64,000 nt of DNA from Enterobacter genomosp. O (lineage in GTDB: Bacteria > Pseudomonadota > Gammaproteobacteria > Enterobacterales > Enterobacteriaceae): NCBI RefSeq assembly GCF_001022965.1, contig NZ_LECZ01000027.1, positions 310,001-374,000 on the forward strand, given 5' to 3'. Shown one piece after another: positions 1 to 8,257 of the stretch. The position numbers and the translations under genes are program-made. How positions within the stretch are numbered: position 1 is the stretch's first letter; each line of letters begins with the position of its first letter. Below the pieces are notes generated by a model. The model was not told where the DNA came from. It was given only the letters and a program-made list of their open reading frames with translations, and ran no database searches.

Positions 1-192
1 GGCCAGCGCTACCGTTCCGGCAGCAGGGGAGTCAGTGCCGTCCAGTACCTTCAGCAGCGTACTTTTGCCGCAGCCGTTATCGCCCAGCAGACCAATGCGG
101 TCCCCTTTTTTCAGCGTAAAGGAGAGCGAGTCGAAGAGCGTGCCAAACGCCGTATCAACGCGTAAAGATTGTGCAGTGAGTAAAGTGCTCAT
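1..192 (-). CDS. ABC-F-type ATP-binding protein, N-terminal fragment
   Basis: Only the first 64 codons lie in the window; the gene runs off the left edge. The protein opens MSTLLTAQSLRV and contains a Walker A motif, LLGDNGCGKSTLL, at about residues 36-48, as expected for an ABC ATPase nucleotide-binding domain. The short lead-in before Walker A and the absence of a membrane segment resemble soluble ABC-F proteins such as YheS or Uup, which act on the ribosome rather than in transport. It could instead be an ordinary transporter ATPase, because the ABC-F linker and second domain are outside the window. A 27-codon leader ORF and stem-loops lie just upstream, which suggests translational or attenuation control. 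Confidence 0.65.
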   Translation of the reverse strand, partial: MSTLLTAQSLRVDTAFGTLFDSLSFTLKKGDRIGLLGDNGCGKSTLLKVLDGTDSPAAGTVALA

Positions 193-296
193 TGTTGCTT
201 ACCCAAGAGTTACAGGCATGTTTATGCCTCGTCAAACATCGCTGACGATAACTCAGTAAGCCCGAGAGAAGGGATTTCAGGGGTTGGTGTCTTCGC

Positions 297-337
297 TCAA
301 GCAGAAGTTATCGCAGCACGATACCGATAACGCTTGA
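297..337 (-). promoter_or_regulatory. Stem-loop overlapping the leader ORF stop codon
   Basis: GTTATCG (307-313) pairs perfectly with CGATAAC (325-331) around an 11-base loop. The outer arms TCAAGC (297-302) and GCTTGA (332-337) extend the stem past a four-base bulge. The structure covers the end of the 27-codon ORF, so a ribosome near its stop codon would open it. A smaller hairpin (214-229: AGGCAT, loop, ATGCCT) lies between this element and the ATPase start codon. Together they suit a translation-coupled attenuator. Confidence 0.45.
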
Positions 338-391
338 GCTGGTGCGATCACCAAATGTATGTGAAACATTGAAAATTTCACAGTACAGCAT
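308..391 (-). CDS. 27-aa leader peptide upstream of the ABC-F-like gene
   Basis: A short ORF encodes MLYCEIFNVSHTFG followed by DRTSSSVIGIVLR. It has a near-perfect ribosome binding site (AAGGAGG, six bases before the ATG), stronger than those of most genes here. Its last codons and stop form one arm of a stem-loop, and the ATPase gene starts 115 bases downstream on the same strand. I do not recognise the peptide. The arrangement (strong site, short peptide, structured spacer, ABC-F-like gene) resembles the leader peptides that control antibiotic-inducible ABC-F genes. That role is inferred from position and structure only. Confidence 0.55.
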   Translation of the reverse strand: MLYCEIFNVSHTFGDRTSSSVIGIVLR

Positions 392-501
392 AATTGGCCT
401 CCTTATATATTCAGTGGGTTAATGGATGAAGGGAGTGTAGCGGGGGAAAAGGGGTTTGGCTAGTGGGTATTCGATGGTGCGGTCTGTTCCCCTCACCCTA
501 A

Positions 502-522
502 CCCTCTCCCAAAGGGAGAGGG
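502..522. repeat. GC-rich hairpin repeat downstream of maeA
   Basis: CCCTCTCCC-AAA-GGGAGAGGG forms a nine-base-pair stem with a three-base loop, preceded by the CCTCACCCTAA context common in enterobacterial intergenic repeats. No T-run follows on either strand, so it is a dispersed repeat or RNA-stabilising hairpin rather than a clear terminator. Confidence 0.5.
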
Positions 523-540
523 AACGGCCGGCGCGCAGAG

Positions 541-2238
541 TTAAATCGAGGTGCGGCGATAGCTGCGGTATTCAGGCTTCCAGAAGTTGTCGTCGATGGC
601 CTGCTGCAGCGCGTCGGCAGAGGTTTTCACCGCCACGCCCTGCTGCTGCGCCATTTTACCTACCGCGAATGCGATAGCGCGCGACACCTTGTGAATGTCT
701 TTCAGCTCTGGCAGCACCAGACCTTCGCCGTCGTTGACCAGCGGCGAGTGGCCCGCCAGGGTCTCGCTTGCCGACATCAGCATTTCATCGGTGATGCGGG
801 ACGCGCCGGAGGCGATCACGCCCAAACCAATGCCCGGGAAGATATAGGAGTTGTTGCACTGGGCAATCGGATAGATTTTATCCTTCCACACGACCGGATC
901 GAACGGGCTGCCGGTGGCAACCAGCGCGTTACCTTCGGTCCAGGCGATGATGTCCTGCGGCGTTGCTTCCACGCGTGAGGTCGGGTTAGAGAGCGGCATC
1001 ACGATAGGGCGTTCGCAGTGCTTGTGCATCTCGCGAATAATCTCTTCGGTGAAGAGACCGGTTTGCCCGGAAACGCCGATCAGGATATCCGGCTTCACGT
1101 TGCGCACCACGTCCAGCAGGGAAAGGACTTCGTTGTCGGTATCCCAGTTTTTCAGGTTCTCGCGCTTCTGCACCAGTTTAGTCTGGAACGGCAGCAGGTT
1201 CGGCATGCCGTCGGTCAGCAGGCCGAAGCGGTCAACCATAAAGACGCGGGAGCGGGCCAGCTCTTCACTCAGGCCTTCGCGCTGGGTCTGGGCGATAATC
1301 TGCTCGGCGATACCGCAGCCCGCGGAGCCTGCGCCCAGGAAGACGATTTTCTGGTAGCTCAGCTGGCTACCGGCCGCGCGGCTGGCGGCGATAAGCGTAC
1401 CCACGGTCACGGCGGCGGTGCCCTGGATGTCGTCGTTAAAGGAGCAGATCTCATCGCGATAGCGGTTCAGCAGCGGCATCGCGTTTTTCTGCGCGAAGTC
1501 TTCGAACTGCAGCAGCACGTCCGGCCAGCGATGCTTCACGGCCTGGATGAAATCGTCGACAAACTCATAGTACTCGTCGTCGGTAATACGCGGATGACGC
1601 CAGCCCATATAGAGCGGGTCGTTCAGCAGCTGCTGGTTGTTGGTGCCGACATCCAGCACGACCGGCAGGGTATACGCCGGGCTGATGCCGCCGCAGGCGG
1701 TGTAGAGGGAGAGTTTACCGATTGGGATCCCCATCCCGCCAATGCCCTGGTCACCGAGGCCGAGAATACGTTCGCCGTCGGTCACCACAATCACTTTGAT
1801 ATTGTGGTTCGGCACGTTCTGCAGAATGTCGTCCATGTTGTGACGGTTCTGATAAGAGATGAAAACCCCGCGGGAGCGACGGTAGATCTCGGAGAAACGC
1901 TCGCAGGCCGCACCCACCGTCGGGGTGTAGATCACCGGCATCATCTCTTCCAGATGGTTCTGCACCAGGCGATAGAAGAGGGTTTCGTTGGTGTCCTGAA
2001 TGTTGCGCAGGTAGATGTGTTTGTCGATCTCAGTTTTGAAACCCTGATACTGGATCCACGCGCGCTCTGCCTGTTCTTCAATGGTCTCAACCACTTCTGG
2101 CAGTAAACCCAGCAGGTTAAAGCTGCTGCGCTCTTCCATGCTGAAGGCGCTGCCTTTGTTGAGCAGGGGGAATTCGAGTAAAACCGGTCCGGCGTATGGG
2201 ATGTATAAGGAACGATGTTTTTTCAGTTTGTTGTCCAT
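541..2238 (-). CDS. maeA: NAD-dependent malic enzyme (malate dehydrogenase, oxaloacetate-decarboxylating)
   Basis: This enzyme converts malate to pyruvate and CO2 with NAD+ in the cytoplasm. The protein matches E. coli MaeA (SfcA) along its full length, from [17 protein letters not shown] near the start to the C-terminal YRRTSI. The metal/substrate region EDFAQKNAM and the nucleotide-binding loop [13 protein letters not shown] are intact. I place the start at the ATG giving [11 protein letters not shown], which aligns with E. coli MEPKTKKQRSL and gives the same 565 residues; a GTG nine bases upstream is also possible. It is transcribed alone, with rpsV upstream on the same strand behind its own terminator. 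Confidence 0.97.
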   Translation of the reverse strand: MDNKLKKHRSLYIPYAGPVLLEFPLLNKGSAFSMEERSSFNLLGLLPEVVETIEEQAERAWIQYQGFKTEIDKHIYLRNIQDTNETLFYRLVQNHLEEMMPVIYTPTVGAACERFSEIYRRSRGVFISYQNRHNMDDILQNVPNHNIKVIVVTDGERILGLGDQGIGGMGIPIGKLSLYTACGGISPAYTLPVVLDVGTNNQQLLNDPLYMGWRHPRITDDEYYEFVDDFIQAVKHRWPDVLLQFEDFAQKNAMPLLNRYRDEICSFNDDIQGTAAVTVGTLIAASRAAGSQLSYQKIVFLGAGSAGCGIAEQIIAQTQREGLSEELARSRVFMVDRFGLLTDGMPNLLPFQTKLVQKRENLKNWDTDNEVLSLLDVVRNVKPDILIGVSGQTGLFTEEIIREMHKHCERPIVMPLSNPTSRVEATPQDIIAWTEGNALVATGSPFDPVVWKDKIYPIAQCNNSYIFPGIGLGVIASGASRITDEMLMSASETLAGHSPLVNDGEGLVLPELKDIHKVSRAIAFAVGKMAQQQGVAVKTSADALQQAIDDNFWKPEYRSYRRTSI

Positions 2239-2360
2239 GTCACTCACTCTTTTTATGAAGATCCGTCCCTGACACTGCTGTTTGTCATCTTTCTGGCCTG
2301 TGCGCTGGGGTGCGGTCAGGCGGTATTATAAAGGAGCTAAATATTAATTACCGCAACACA

Positions 2361-2395
2361 TAAACAAAAACACCATCGGGATTACCGATGGTGTT
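2361..2395 (-). terminator. Rho-independent terminator after rpsV
   Basis: An 11-base-pair stem (2369-2379 with 2385-2395, arms AACACCATCGG/CCGATGGTGTT) is followed on the minus strand by a T-rich run. It lies directly after the rpsV stop codon and separates rpsV from maeA. Confidence 0.85.
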
Positions 2396-2414
2396 CTGGA
2401 TCTCAGTCTGGAAC

Positions 2415-2552
2415 TTACTTGCCGGCGTGGCGTTTTCTGCCGGTGGCGTGAGTGACTTGCGTTTCATGGTCGCCTTCAATCACCACTTTACGCTGATTAG
2501 AAAGCTTGTAGTTCAGTCCCAGAATATGGCGTGCCTGACGGTTCGATTTCAT
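2415..2552 (-). CDS. rpsV: Stationary-phase-induced ribosome-associated protein SRA (S22)
   Basis: This 45-residue basic protein begins [19 protein letters not shown] and ends [10 protein letters not shown]. It aligns with E. coli SRA over its whole length (also 45 residues), with the N-terminal [13 protein letters not shown] block unchanged. SRA binds the 30S subunit in stationary phase. A good ribosome binding site (GAGGAG) precedes the ATG. Its place between maeA and bdm is the same as in E. coli. Confidence 0.93.
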   Translation of the reverse strand: MKSNRQARHILGLNYKLSNQRKVVIEGDHETQVTHATGRKRHAGK

Positions 2553-2647
2553 GTTAACTCCTCAATCCTGTTGATAGTTTTAAGGACCAGTTTGCTTACG
2601 CAAACGAAATGTAACCCCTTAGGTTGCAGATCCAGCTTAGCAGGTTT

Positions 2648-2863
2648 TTACAAGGGTGCGTTTTGCCCGCTGACGACGTAGTTAATGGTCTGCTGGTAGA
2701 TGTCACTGAGGATGTCATTATCCGTGGATTCCACCCACTTGGTCAGTTCCATTAAAATGTCATCTTCAGTCACAGCACCGTGCTCGGCGTGAAGACCCTG
2801 CGCAATCGCGTTAACGAGTTCAGGTTGTGCTGCTGTGGTATTAGCCGGGTAATAAGTAAACAT
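2648..2863 (-). CDS. bdm: Biofilm-dependent modulation protein Bdm
   Basis: This 71-residue protein starts MFTYYPANTTAAQPELV and carries TEDDILMELTKWVE and DILSDIYQQTINYVVSG. It aligns end to end with E. coli Bdm (71 residues), an osmotic-shock- and Rcs-responsive protein linked to biofilm and flagellar expression. The internal ATG at 2863 is chosen because it has GGAGG seven bases upstream and reproduces the known length; the upstream in-frame extension has no homology. It sits upstream of rpsV on the same strand, as in E. coli. Confidence 0.93.
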   Translation of the reverse strand: MFTYYPANTTAAQPELVNAIAQGLHAEHGAVTEDDILMELTKWVESTDNDILSDIYQQTINYVVSGQNAPL

Positions 2864-3054
2864 GCTGCCTCCGTGTCGTTGTCTGTTTAATGGTACGGCT
2901 CGCAAAAAATTTAATTCACAAACAGAATGGCAAATATTTTCCCGGTTGTGGCTCAGATTCATCTTAGAAATAAAAATGACATAAGTGCATGCTTTTATGC
3001 GCTTTTAGACGGAGAGGATATATCGACGAGTAACAGCGGGGATATTATGAGGGT

Positions 3055-3085
3055 GCTCCTGCTATCACGAATATATAGCAGGAGC
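3055..3085. repeat. Perfect 11-bp inverted repeat between bdm and an MBL gene
   Basis: GCTCCTGCTAT (3055-3065) pairs with ATAGCAGGAGC (3075-3085) across a nine-base loop, just after the stop codon of the minus-strand MBL-fold gene. No T-run follows on the minus strand, so a terminator or mRNA-end role is only likely, not shown. Confidence 0.45.
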
Positions 3086-3095
3086 AGAGGTTAAA

Positions 3096-3947
3096 TTACC
3101 ACTTCATTTCGCCGGTATTCACCTTCGCGCTTAATTCCAGCGAGCTCTCTTCCGCCAGGCCCGGATACTGTTTTTTCAGGGTGCTGATAACGCCTGCGGA
3201 ATCTTTATGTGCGGTTAAGGCCTTTTCAAAGCGCTGCAGATAGTCGCGCGTAAAATCAATCGCGCCAGCGCCCGCCGGTGGGGTGCCCAGATAGTGTCCC
3301 GGGATCACGCGTTCTGGCTTGTGCGCGGCCATAGCCTGCAGCGTGTCCTGCCACTGCTTACGGCTTTCCGGGGTCTGGGTGTCTGCCGTCCAGACGTGAA
3401 TACCCCAGGCTACCCCGGTGCCGCCGAGGATCGTTTTCGCTGACGGGATCCACACATAGGCCGCGTAGCTGTCCGGCTGCTCAATATCGACCTTTTCACC
3501 GTCAATCATAAACGTGGTGGAGGCGAGAACCTGCGGAACAATCAGTTCCGTAGGGGCGCCGTCTTTCATCTGCGGGCCCCAGAAGGCGAGCTTGGCGTCT
3601 TTGGTCGCTTTAATATGGTCAACCACGTGCTGCGTGGCCACCACTTTGGCATTCGGGAAGGCTTTGACCAGCGGCTGCAGGCCAAAATAGAAATCCGGAT
3701 CGCCGGAGGTGATCACAATCTTATTCAGGGTTTTACCGCTGCGGCGAATTTTCTCCACCAGCGCTTCGCCATCCTTCACGCTGAACTGCGCGTCAAACAG
3801 CACCGCTTCCTTCGGGCCGGAAACCAGCGTGGAGGAGACCGCGAAAATGCCTTTTTCCTGCGGGTTGTAGGTATCAACGTTCAGCTGTGCGGCAAACGCG
3901 GCCGGCGTGATAAGGGTGGAAAGCAGGGCAAAGTGAGTGAGTTTCAT
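3096..3947 (-). CDS. Secreted MBL-fold protein with altered metal motif
   Basis: The 283-residue protein has a cleavable signal peptide (hydrophobic core to about residue 18, cleavage near AFA-AQ) and a metallo-beta-lactamase fold: a strand near AVLFDAQF, an alternating middle section, and a late VIPGHYLG loop. The usual HxHxDH motif that should follow the IVIT strand is replaced by SGDPDF (residues 81-86), so two or more zinc ligands are missing while the late glycine-histidine is kept. It may bind a different metal set or have lost hydrolase activity. It diverges from the LysR gene next to it (110 bp apart), which may control it. Substrate unknown. Confidence 0.75.
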   Translation of the reverse strand: MKLTHFALLSTLITPAAFAAQLNVDTYNPQEKGIFAVSSTLVSGPKEAVLFDAQFSVKDGEALVEKIRRSGKTLNKIVITSGDPDFYFGLQPLVKAFPNAKVVATQHVVDHIKATKDAKLAFWGPQMKDGAPTELIVPQVLASTTFMIDGEKVDIEQPDSYAAYVWIPSAKTILGGTGVAWGIHVWTADTQTPESRKQWQDTLQAMAAHKPERVIPGHYLGTPPAGAGAIDFTRDYLQRFEKALTAHKDSAGVISTLKKQYPGLAEESSLELSAKVNTGEMKW

Positions 3948-4057
3948 GCTGTTGTCTCTGTTGTTCAGGAATGTCTCTATTGTACGGATATTCGCATTTG
4001 CCAGAATTCCTGAAACAAGACATGCTTAGTTTCATAAATCGAGCAAATGGAGCTTAT

Positions 4058-4933
4058 ATGGATCGCGTTATTGCCGCTCAGGTCTACAACCGGATATGCG
4101 AGCTGGGAAGCTTGAGCGCGGCGGCCCGCGCGCTGGGCATCTCCCGGCCGATGGTGAGCCGCTACCTTGAACAGATGGAGAAGTGGGCGGGCACGCGGCT
4201 GGTAAACCGCTCCACGCGAAAGCTGACGCTGACCGCGGCAGGGGAAAAGGTGCTGCAAAAAACGCGGACGCTCTCGCAGATCTCGCAGGAAATTGAGGGC
4301 CAGTCGGAGAAAGACCTTCCTTCAGGCACCCTGCGGGTGGCCTGCGCGCACTTTACCGCCATGCACCTGATAGCGCCGGTCCTGCCCGGCCTGCTCGCGC
4401 GCTACCCGCAGCTGCGCGTTGAGCTTGACGTGAACAACCACCCGGTGAGCCTGGTGGGGGAGCGCATTGATGTCGCCGTGCGTATTACCGACAACCCCGA
4501 GCCCGGCATGATTGCCCGCCGGCTGGGGGAATGTCGCTCGGTGCTCTGTGCTTCGCCGGACTATCTGGCACAGCGCGGTACGCCCGCCGGCCCCGAAGAA
4601 CTCGCGCAGCATAACTGCCTGCACTACAGCTTCTTCGCCGGGCAGTCCTGGCACTTCCTGACGCCGGAAGGGGAAAGCCTGAGCGTGGCCGTCAGCGGTA
4701 ACCTGAGCGCCAGCATCTCTTCGCTGCTGATGGACGCGGCGATCAAGCACTGCGGTATCGCCATGCTGCCGGAGCGCGAAGCGCGTGCCGCGCTGGAGCA
4801 GGGGTCGCTGGTGCCGGTACTGGAGGCGCTGGAACCCAAGCCGCTTGCCATCCACGGCATTTACCAGTCCCGGGAATATCAGCCTGCCGCGCTGCGGGTG
4901 TTCCTTGATGAGCTGGCCCGCTATCTGGCATAA
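4058..4933 (+). CDS. LysR-family transcriptional regulator
   Basis: The 291-residue protein has an N-terminal winged helix-turn-helix (SLSAAARALGISRPMVSRYL at about residues 17-36) and a LysR substrate-binding domain (from about residue 90; VRITDNPEPGMIARRLG). It resembles the YafC/DsdC-like LysR subgroup that acts on neighbouring genes. The ATG giving MDRVIAAQVYNRI is chosen because it has GGAG seven bases upstream and begins at the normal distance from the helix-turn-helix; a 29-residue upstream extension has no LysR features. It is divergent from the MBL-fold gene, its likely target. Inducer unknown. Confidence 0.85.
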   Translation: MDRVIAAQVYNRICELGSLSAAARALGISRPMVSRYLEQMEKWAGTRLVNRSTRKLTLTAAGEKVLQKTRTLSQISQEIEGQSEKDLPSGTLRVACAHFTAMHLIAPVLPGLLARYPQLRVELDVNNHPVSLVGERIDVAVRITDNPEPGMIARRLGECRSVLCASPDYLAQRGTPAGPEELAQHNCLHYSFFAGQSWHFLTPEGESLSVAVSGNLSASISSLLMDAAIKHCGIAMLPEREARAALEQGSLVPVLEALEPKPLAIHGIYQSREYQPAALRVFLDELARYLA

Positions 4934-4940
4934 GAGGCGA

Positions 4941-5900
4941 TTACTTTGTCTTTAGCCAGGGAGACGTCGTGCTCCAGAAAATAATATCGGCCCCGAGATA
5001 ACTTTCACCGAAGCGGACAAATTCAGCTTTGGTGAAGGGTTTACCGGTCTGAGGATTCTTGTAGGTCAGGGTCGGTTCCTGAACCGCCATCGCGATGAGC
5101 GGCAGCGTCTGTTTATTTTTATTGAAGAAAGGATAGGCATTCTTCATGTGTGCCTTGCGGTTGGGAACAATGTCCGGCCCACCCAGGCCTACTTTGTTGG
5201 CGCTGGCCCAGGCAAAAAGACGCCCCATGTAGTTGTGGTCATTATCCCATTCGCACGGCCAGAAGTTCACGTATTGCACCACGTGTGATTTCTGGAAAGC
5301 CTTCCGCGCAAAGGCCAGGTTTTCCATTTCTCCCGCAAAATAGCCGTCGCAGGTAAACCCGGCGGGCGGATTTTTTTCGTCGAGATCGATGGCGGTTTCA
5401 GGCAGGTTTACCCCATACACCTCGCCGTCAAAGCGTTTCGCAAGGGCCGCCAGCAGCGCCTGGTAGCGCTGGCGCACGGCGGGGTCCCACTGACGCGCCA
5501 CCCATCCTGAACCGACGGGCTTGCCTTCGCCGGGGTTATCGAACTGCGGTGCAATTCCGCCACCGTATTGCTTATCATGCATCAGATAATCCGGCACGTA
5601 GCGGGCGTCCGGCTCGAAGAAACGATCCTGAACCTGGATGAAGAGCTTTTTCCTGGCAGCCTTAAGACGCGCCAGGTCCCGTTCAATGCGCGAGAAGTCG
5701 TAGCGATCCTTCTCTGGCTCAAGCGCGCGCCAGTTGTAGACGATCTGCACGCCGCCGATGTCGCTTCGCGCAACGAGCGGAAACGCGGCGTCGAGATCGC
5801 CGGAGCTGGTATAGATAAAGTTCTCCGGCGTTTTCGCCAGCGAAGACAACGATAAAGCCAGCGTGGTTACCGCAACGGCCATCCTGATTTTTAGCGCCAT
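4941..5900 (-). CDS. Secreted TIM-barrel (glycosyl-hydrolase-like) protein of unknown substrate
   Basis: The 319-residue protein has an N-terminal signal peptide (MALKIRMAVAVTTLALSLSS, cleavage near LAK). Its pattern of alternating strands and helices, with GGVQIVYNWRALEP near the start, YGVNLPETAID in the middle and AMAVQEPTL late, resembles GH5/GH42-like TIM barrels. The two glutamates in LPETA and VQEPT are candidates for the acid/base and nucleophile pair. I do not recognise an exact family. The ATG is chosen for the AGGA upstream and the signal peptide. It is convergent with the LysR gene and divergent from osmC, so it is probably transcribed alone. Confidence 0.6.
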   Translation of the reverse strand: MALKIRMAVAVTTLALSLSSLAKTPENFIYTSSGDLDAAFPLVARSDIGGVQIVYNWRALEPEKDRYDFSRIERDLARLKAARKKLFIQVQDRFFEPDARYVPDYLMHDKQYGGGIAPQFDNPGEGKPVGSGWVARQWDPAVRQRYQALLAALAKRFDGEVYGVNLPETAIDLDEKNPPAGFTCDGYFAGEMENLAFARKAFQKSHVVQYVNFWPCEWDNDHNYMGRLFAWASANKVGLGGPDIVPNRKAHMKNAYPFFNKNKQTLPLIAMAVQEPTLTYKNPQTGKPFTKAEFVRFGESYLGADIIFWSTTSPWLKTK

Positions 5901-5978
5901 AGGTTTATCCTTTTTTGTCGGTACAGCAGGTGTCAGTCCCGGAATTGTCTGTGTTCCGGGGTGGGGCAAATGCGTAGT

Positions 5979-5985
5979 CTATACT
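5979..5985 (+). promoter_or_regulatory. sigma-S-type -10 element of osmC
   Basis: CTATACT followed by TAA is a typical RpoS extended -10 sequence and lies 31 bases before the osmC start codon. OsmC is a known osmotic and stationary-phase gene with an RpoS-dependent promoter in E. coli, so the assignment fits. Confidence 0.6.
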
Positions 5986-6016
5986 TAACCCTTTGTAAGC
6001 CAAAAGGAGAGCAAGA

Positions 6017-6445
6017 ATGACTATTCATAAGCACGGTTCGGCACACTGGTCTGGCGACATTAAGCGCGGGAAGGGAACTGTTTCCACCGAGAGCGGCGTT
6101 CTTAATCAGCAGCCTTATGGTTTTAATACCCGCTTCGAGGGTGAAAAGGGGACCAACCCCGAAGAGCTGATTGGCGCGGCACACGCGGCCTGTTTCTCGA
6201 TGGCGCTGTCGCTGATGCTCGGCGAAGCGGGCTATACCGCCGATTCCATTGACACCACCGCGGACGTCTCTCTGGATAAAACCGACGGCGGCTTTGCCAT
6301 CACGAAGGTGGCCCTGAACAGTAAGGTGACCGTTCCGGGCATCGCCCCGCAGCAGTTCGATGGCATTATTCAGAAAGCAAAAGCGGGCTGCCCGGTTTCG
6401 CAGCTCCTGAAAGCCGAAATTACGCTGGACTATAAGCTTAACTAA
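6017..6445 (+). CDS. osmC: Osmotically inducible peroxiredoxin OsmC
   Basis: OsmC reduces organic hydroperoxides through a two-cysteine mechanism. The 142-residue protein matches E. coli OsmC (143 residues) nearly throughout: GKGTVSTESGVLNQQPYGFN, the first cysteine in AAHAACFSMALS and the second in KAGCPVSQLLKAEIT. The start has GGAG nine bases upstream. It follows an RpoS-like promoter and is transcribed away from the secreted TIM-barrel gene. A GC hairpin at 6451-6470 lies after the stop codon. Confidence 0.96.
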   Translation: MTIHKHGSAHWSGDIKRGKGTVSTESGVLNQQPYGFNTRFEGEKGTNPEELIGAAHAACFSMALSLMLGEAGYTADSIDTTADVSLDKTDGGFAITKVALNSKVTVPGIAPQQFDGIIQKAKAGCPVSQLLKAEITLDYKLN

Positions 6446-6450
6446 GCCTC

Positions 6451-6470
6451 AGCCGGGTTCGCGCCCGGCT
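6451..6470. terminator. GC hairpin shared by osmC and the convergent LysR gene
   Basis: AGCCGGG (6451-6457) pairs with CCCGGCT (6464-6470) around TTCGCG. It lies six bases after the osmC stop and overlaps the TAG stop of the convergent LysR gene. A T-run is weak on both sides, so this is a probable but not ideal bidirectional terminator. Confidence 0.5.
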
Positions 6471-7374
6471 ATCCCTTCAGCGCGGCGGGGAACACCTCCG
6501 CCAGCCACGCAATAAATACCTTAAGACGGTGCGTTAAATGCCGGTTTTGCGGGTATACCACGTGAAACGGATAGGCGGCAGGGCGCCAGTTGCCCAGAAT
6601 CGCCGTCAGAGTACCTGCCTGTAAATATGCGTTAGCCGAATACTCGAAGGTCTGCACAATCCCCAGCCCCGCCGCGGCCGCCGCCAGGTGGGCATTACTT
6701 TCATTTATGCCGAGATAATGCGGAATGTTGATTTCCAGCGTCTCGCCGTTCTCTCTGAAGCGAAACGGAAATGGCCGCCCGGTGACGGGCGAGAGGTAGC
6801 TAATGAGCTTGTGGCCGTTGCACAGCTCCTGCGGATAGGCCGGAACGCCGTGATTTTTCAGGTAGCCTGGCGTCGCACAGGTGACCATTTCAGCGTTGCC
6901 AATATGGCGGGCGATGAGGGTCGAGTCGTCTAGCGGGCCGCCGCGGATCACGCAGTCTACGTTACCGCCGATCAGGTCCACCGGACGATCGGCCACCCCA
7001 AGGTCGATGCGGATATCCGGATAGCGCTGCATGAAATCCGGCAGCAGGGGGATGAGCACGTCCCGGGCGGTGGAGCCGCCCACGTCAACCCGCAAATGCC
7101 CTTTTGGCGTCGCGCGGGAAACGCGAAACGAGGTGTCGATATCTTCGATATCTATCAGGACCCTGAGCGCTTTTTCATAGTAATCCGCCCCTTCCGGCGT
7201 CGCGACAACCCGTCGAGTGGTGCGGTGCAGAAGGCGTATCTCCAGATGCGCCTCAAGCGATTTTACCAGCTTGCTCAGCGTGGCGATGGGCATGTTCAGC
7301 GAGTCCGCCGCGCGGGTAAAGCTGCCGGTTTCCACCACCCGCGTGAAGGCGCGCATCGCCATGAGCTGGTCCAT
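6469..7374 (-). CDS. LysR-family transcriptional regulator
   Basis: The 301-residue protein has a LysR helix-turn-helix at about residues 17-36 (SFTRAADSLNMPIATLSKLV) and the substrate-binding domain starting near GHLRVDVGGSTARDVLI. It belongs to the large subgroup (with MDQLMAMRAFTRVVETGSF) that usually represses or activates a divergent oxidoreductase gene. Here the divergent neighbour is an SDR gene 133 bp away, the likely target. Start: GAGG upstream of the ATG. Confidence 0.88.
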   Translation of the reverse strand: MDQLMAMRAFTRVVETGSFTRAADSLNMPIATLSKLVKSLEAHLEIRLLHRTTRRVVATPEGADYYEKALRVLIDIEDIDTSFRVSRATPKGHLRVDVGGSTARDVLIPLLPDFMQRYPDIRIDLGVADRPVDLIGGNVDCVIRGGPLDDSTLIARHIGNAEMVTCATPGYLKNHGVPAYPQELCNGHKLISYLSPVTGRPFPFRFRENGETLEINIPHYLGINESNAHLAAAAAGLGIVQTFEYSANAYLQAGTLTAILGNWRPAAYPFHVVYPQNRHLTHRLKVFIAWLAEVFPAALKG

Positions 7375-7507
7375 GATGACCTCTGATTATTTCTGTGGGT
7401 GAATAGTCATTTTCATTTTTGCCCATTTTTCACTAATGCCGCAAGGGCTAAAGTCTGTTCAACGCGAGCGAAAGCGCGCAACGCAAACCCAACAAAAGGT
7501 AAATGAC

Positions 7508-8257
7508 ATGAACACGACTCTCTCAGGAAAAATTGCACTGGTCACCGGCGGCAGCACCGGTATTGGTCTTGCCACGGCGCAGGAGCTGGCGGCACAGGGC
7601 GCGAAGGTGTACATCACCGGCCGACGCCAGGCCGAGCTGGACGCGGCGGTAGCAGAGATTGCTTCTAACGCAGTGGGCATTCGCGCGGACGTCTCTAAGC
7701 TTGCCGATCTGGACGAGGTCTATGCCCGGATAGCAAAAGAAGAAGGCCGCCTTGATATCCTGTTCGCCAATGCGGGTGGCGGCGATATGCTGCCGCTGGG
7801 CGCCATCACCGAAGAGCAGTTTGACCGTATTTTCGGCACCAACGTCCGCGGGGTGCTGTTTACGGTGCAGAAGGCGCTGCCGCTGCTCTCCGCCGGGTCG
7901 TCGATTATTCTGACCGGCTCGACGGTCTCCGTTAAGGGGACGGCAAACTTTAGCGTCTACAGCGCCAGCAAGGCCGCCGTGCGCAACTTTGCCCGCTCCT
8001 GGGCGCTGGATCTGCAGGGCCGCGGGATCCGCGTCAACGTGGTGAGCCCGGGCCCGATCAAAACCCCGGGGCTTGGCGATCTGGTGCCGGAAGAACATCG
8101 TCAGGGGCTGTACGACGCGCTGGCCGCTCAGGTACCGCTTGGGCGTTTAGGCGCGCCGGGTGAAGTGGGTAAAGCGGTGGCGTTTCTGGCCTCCGACGCG
8201 GCCAGCTTTATTAACGCCATCGAGCTGTTTGTAGACGGCGGGATGGCGCAAATCTAA
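7508..8257 (+). CDS. Short-chain dehydrogenase/reductase (classical SDR)
   Basis: The 249-residue protein is a complete classical SDR with the cofactor motif TGGSTGIG at residues 14-21, the NAG motif (LFANAGGG), the catalytic serine in ILTGST and the YxxxK pair in YSASK. ADVSK after the second strand and the R in GRR fit a preference for NADP(H). It ends with a normal FVDGG tail. The ATG is set by the SDR N-terminus, with AAGG upstream. Its stop codon overlaps the ddpF stop by three bases on the opposite strand. Regulation by the divergent LysR protein is likely. Substrate cannot be read from sequence. Confidence 0.9.
   Translation: MNTTLSGKIALVTGGSTGIGLATAQELAAQGAKVYITGRRQAELDAAVAEIASNAVGIRADVSKLADLDEVYARIAKEEGRLDILFANAGGGDMLPLGAITEEQFDRIFGTNVRGVLFTVQKALPLLSAGSSIILTGSTVSVKGTANFSVYSASKAAVRNFARSWALDLQGRGIRVNVVSPGPIKTPGLGDLVPEEHRQGLYDALAAQVPLGRLGAPGEVGKAVAFLASDAASFINAIELFVDGGMAQI

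Noticed and set aside
502-522. Terminator of maeA
   Set aside because: The hairpin is strong but no T-run follows on the minus strand; I list it as a repeat only.
1018-2106. Long plus-strand reading frame inside maeA
   Set aside because: Shadow of maeA caused by high GC content; no homology and no start signals.
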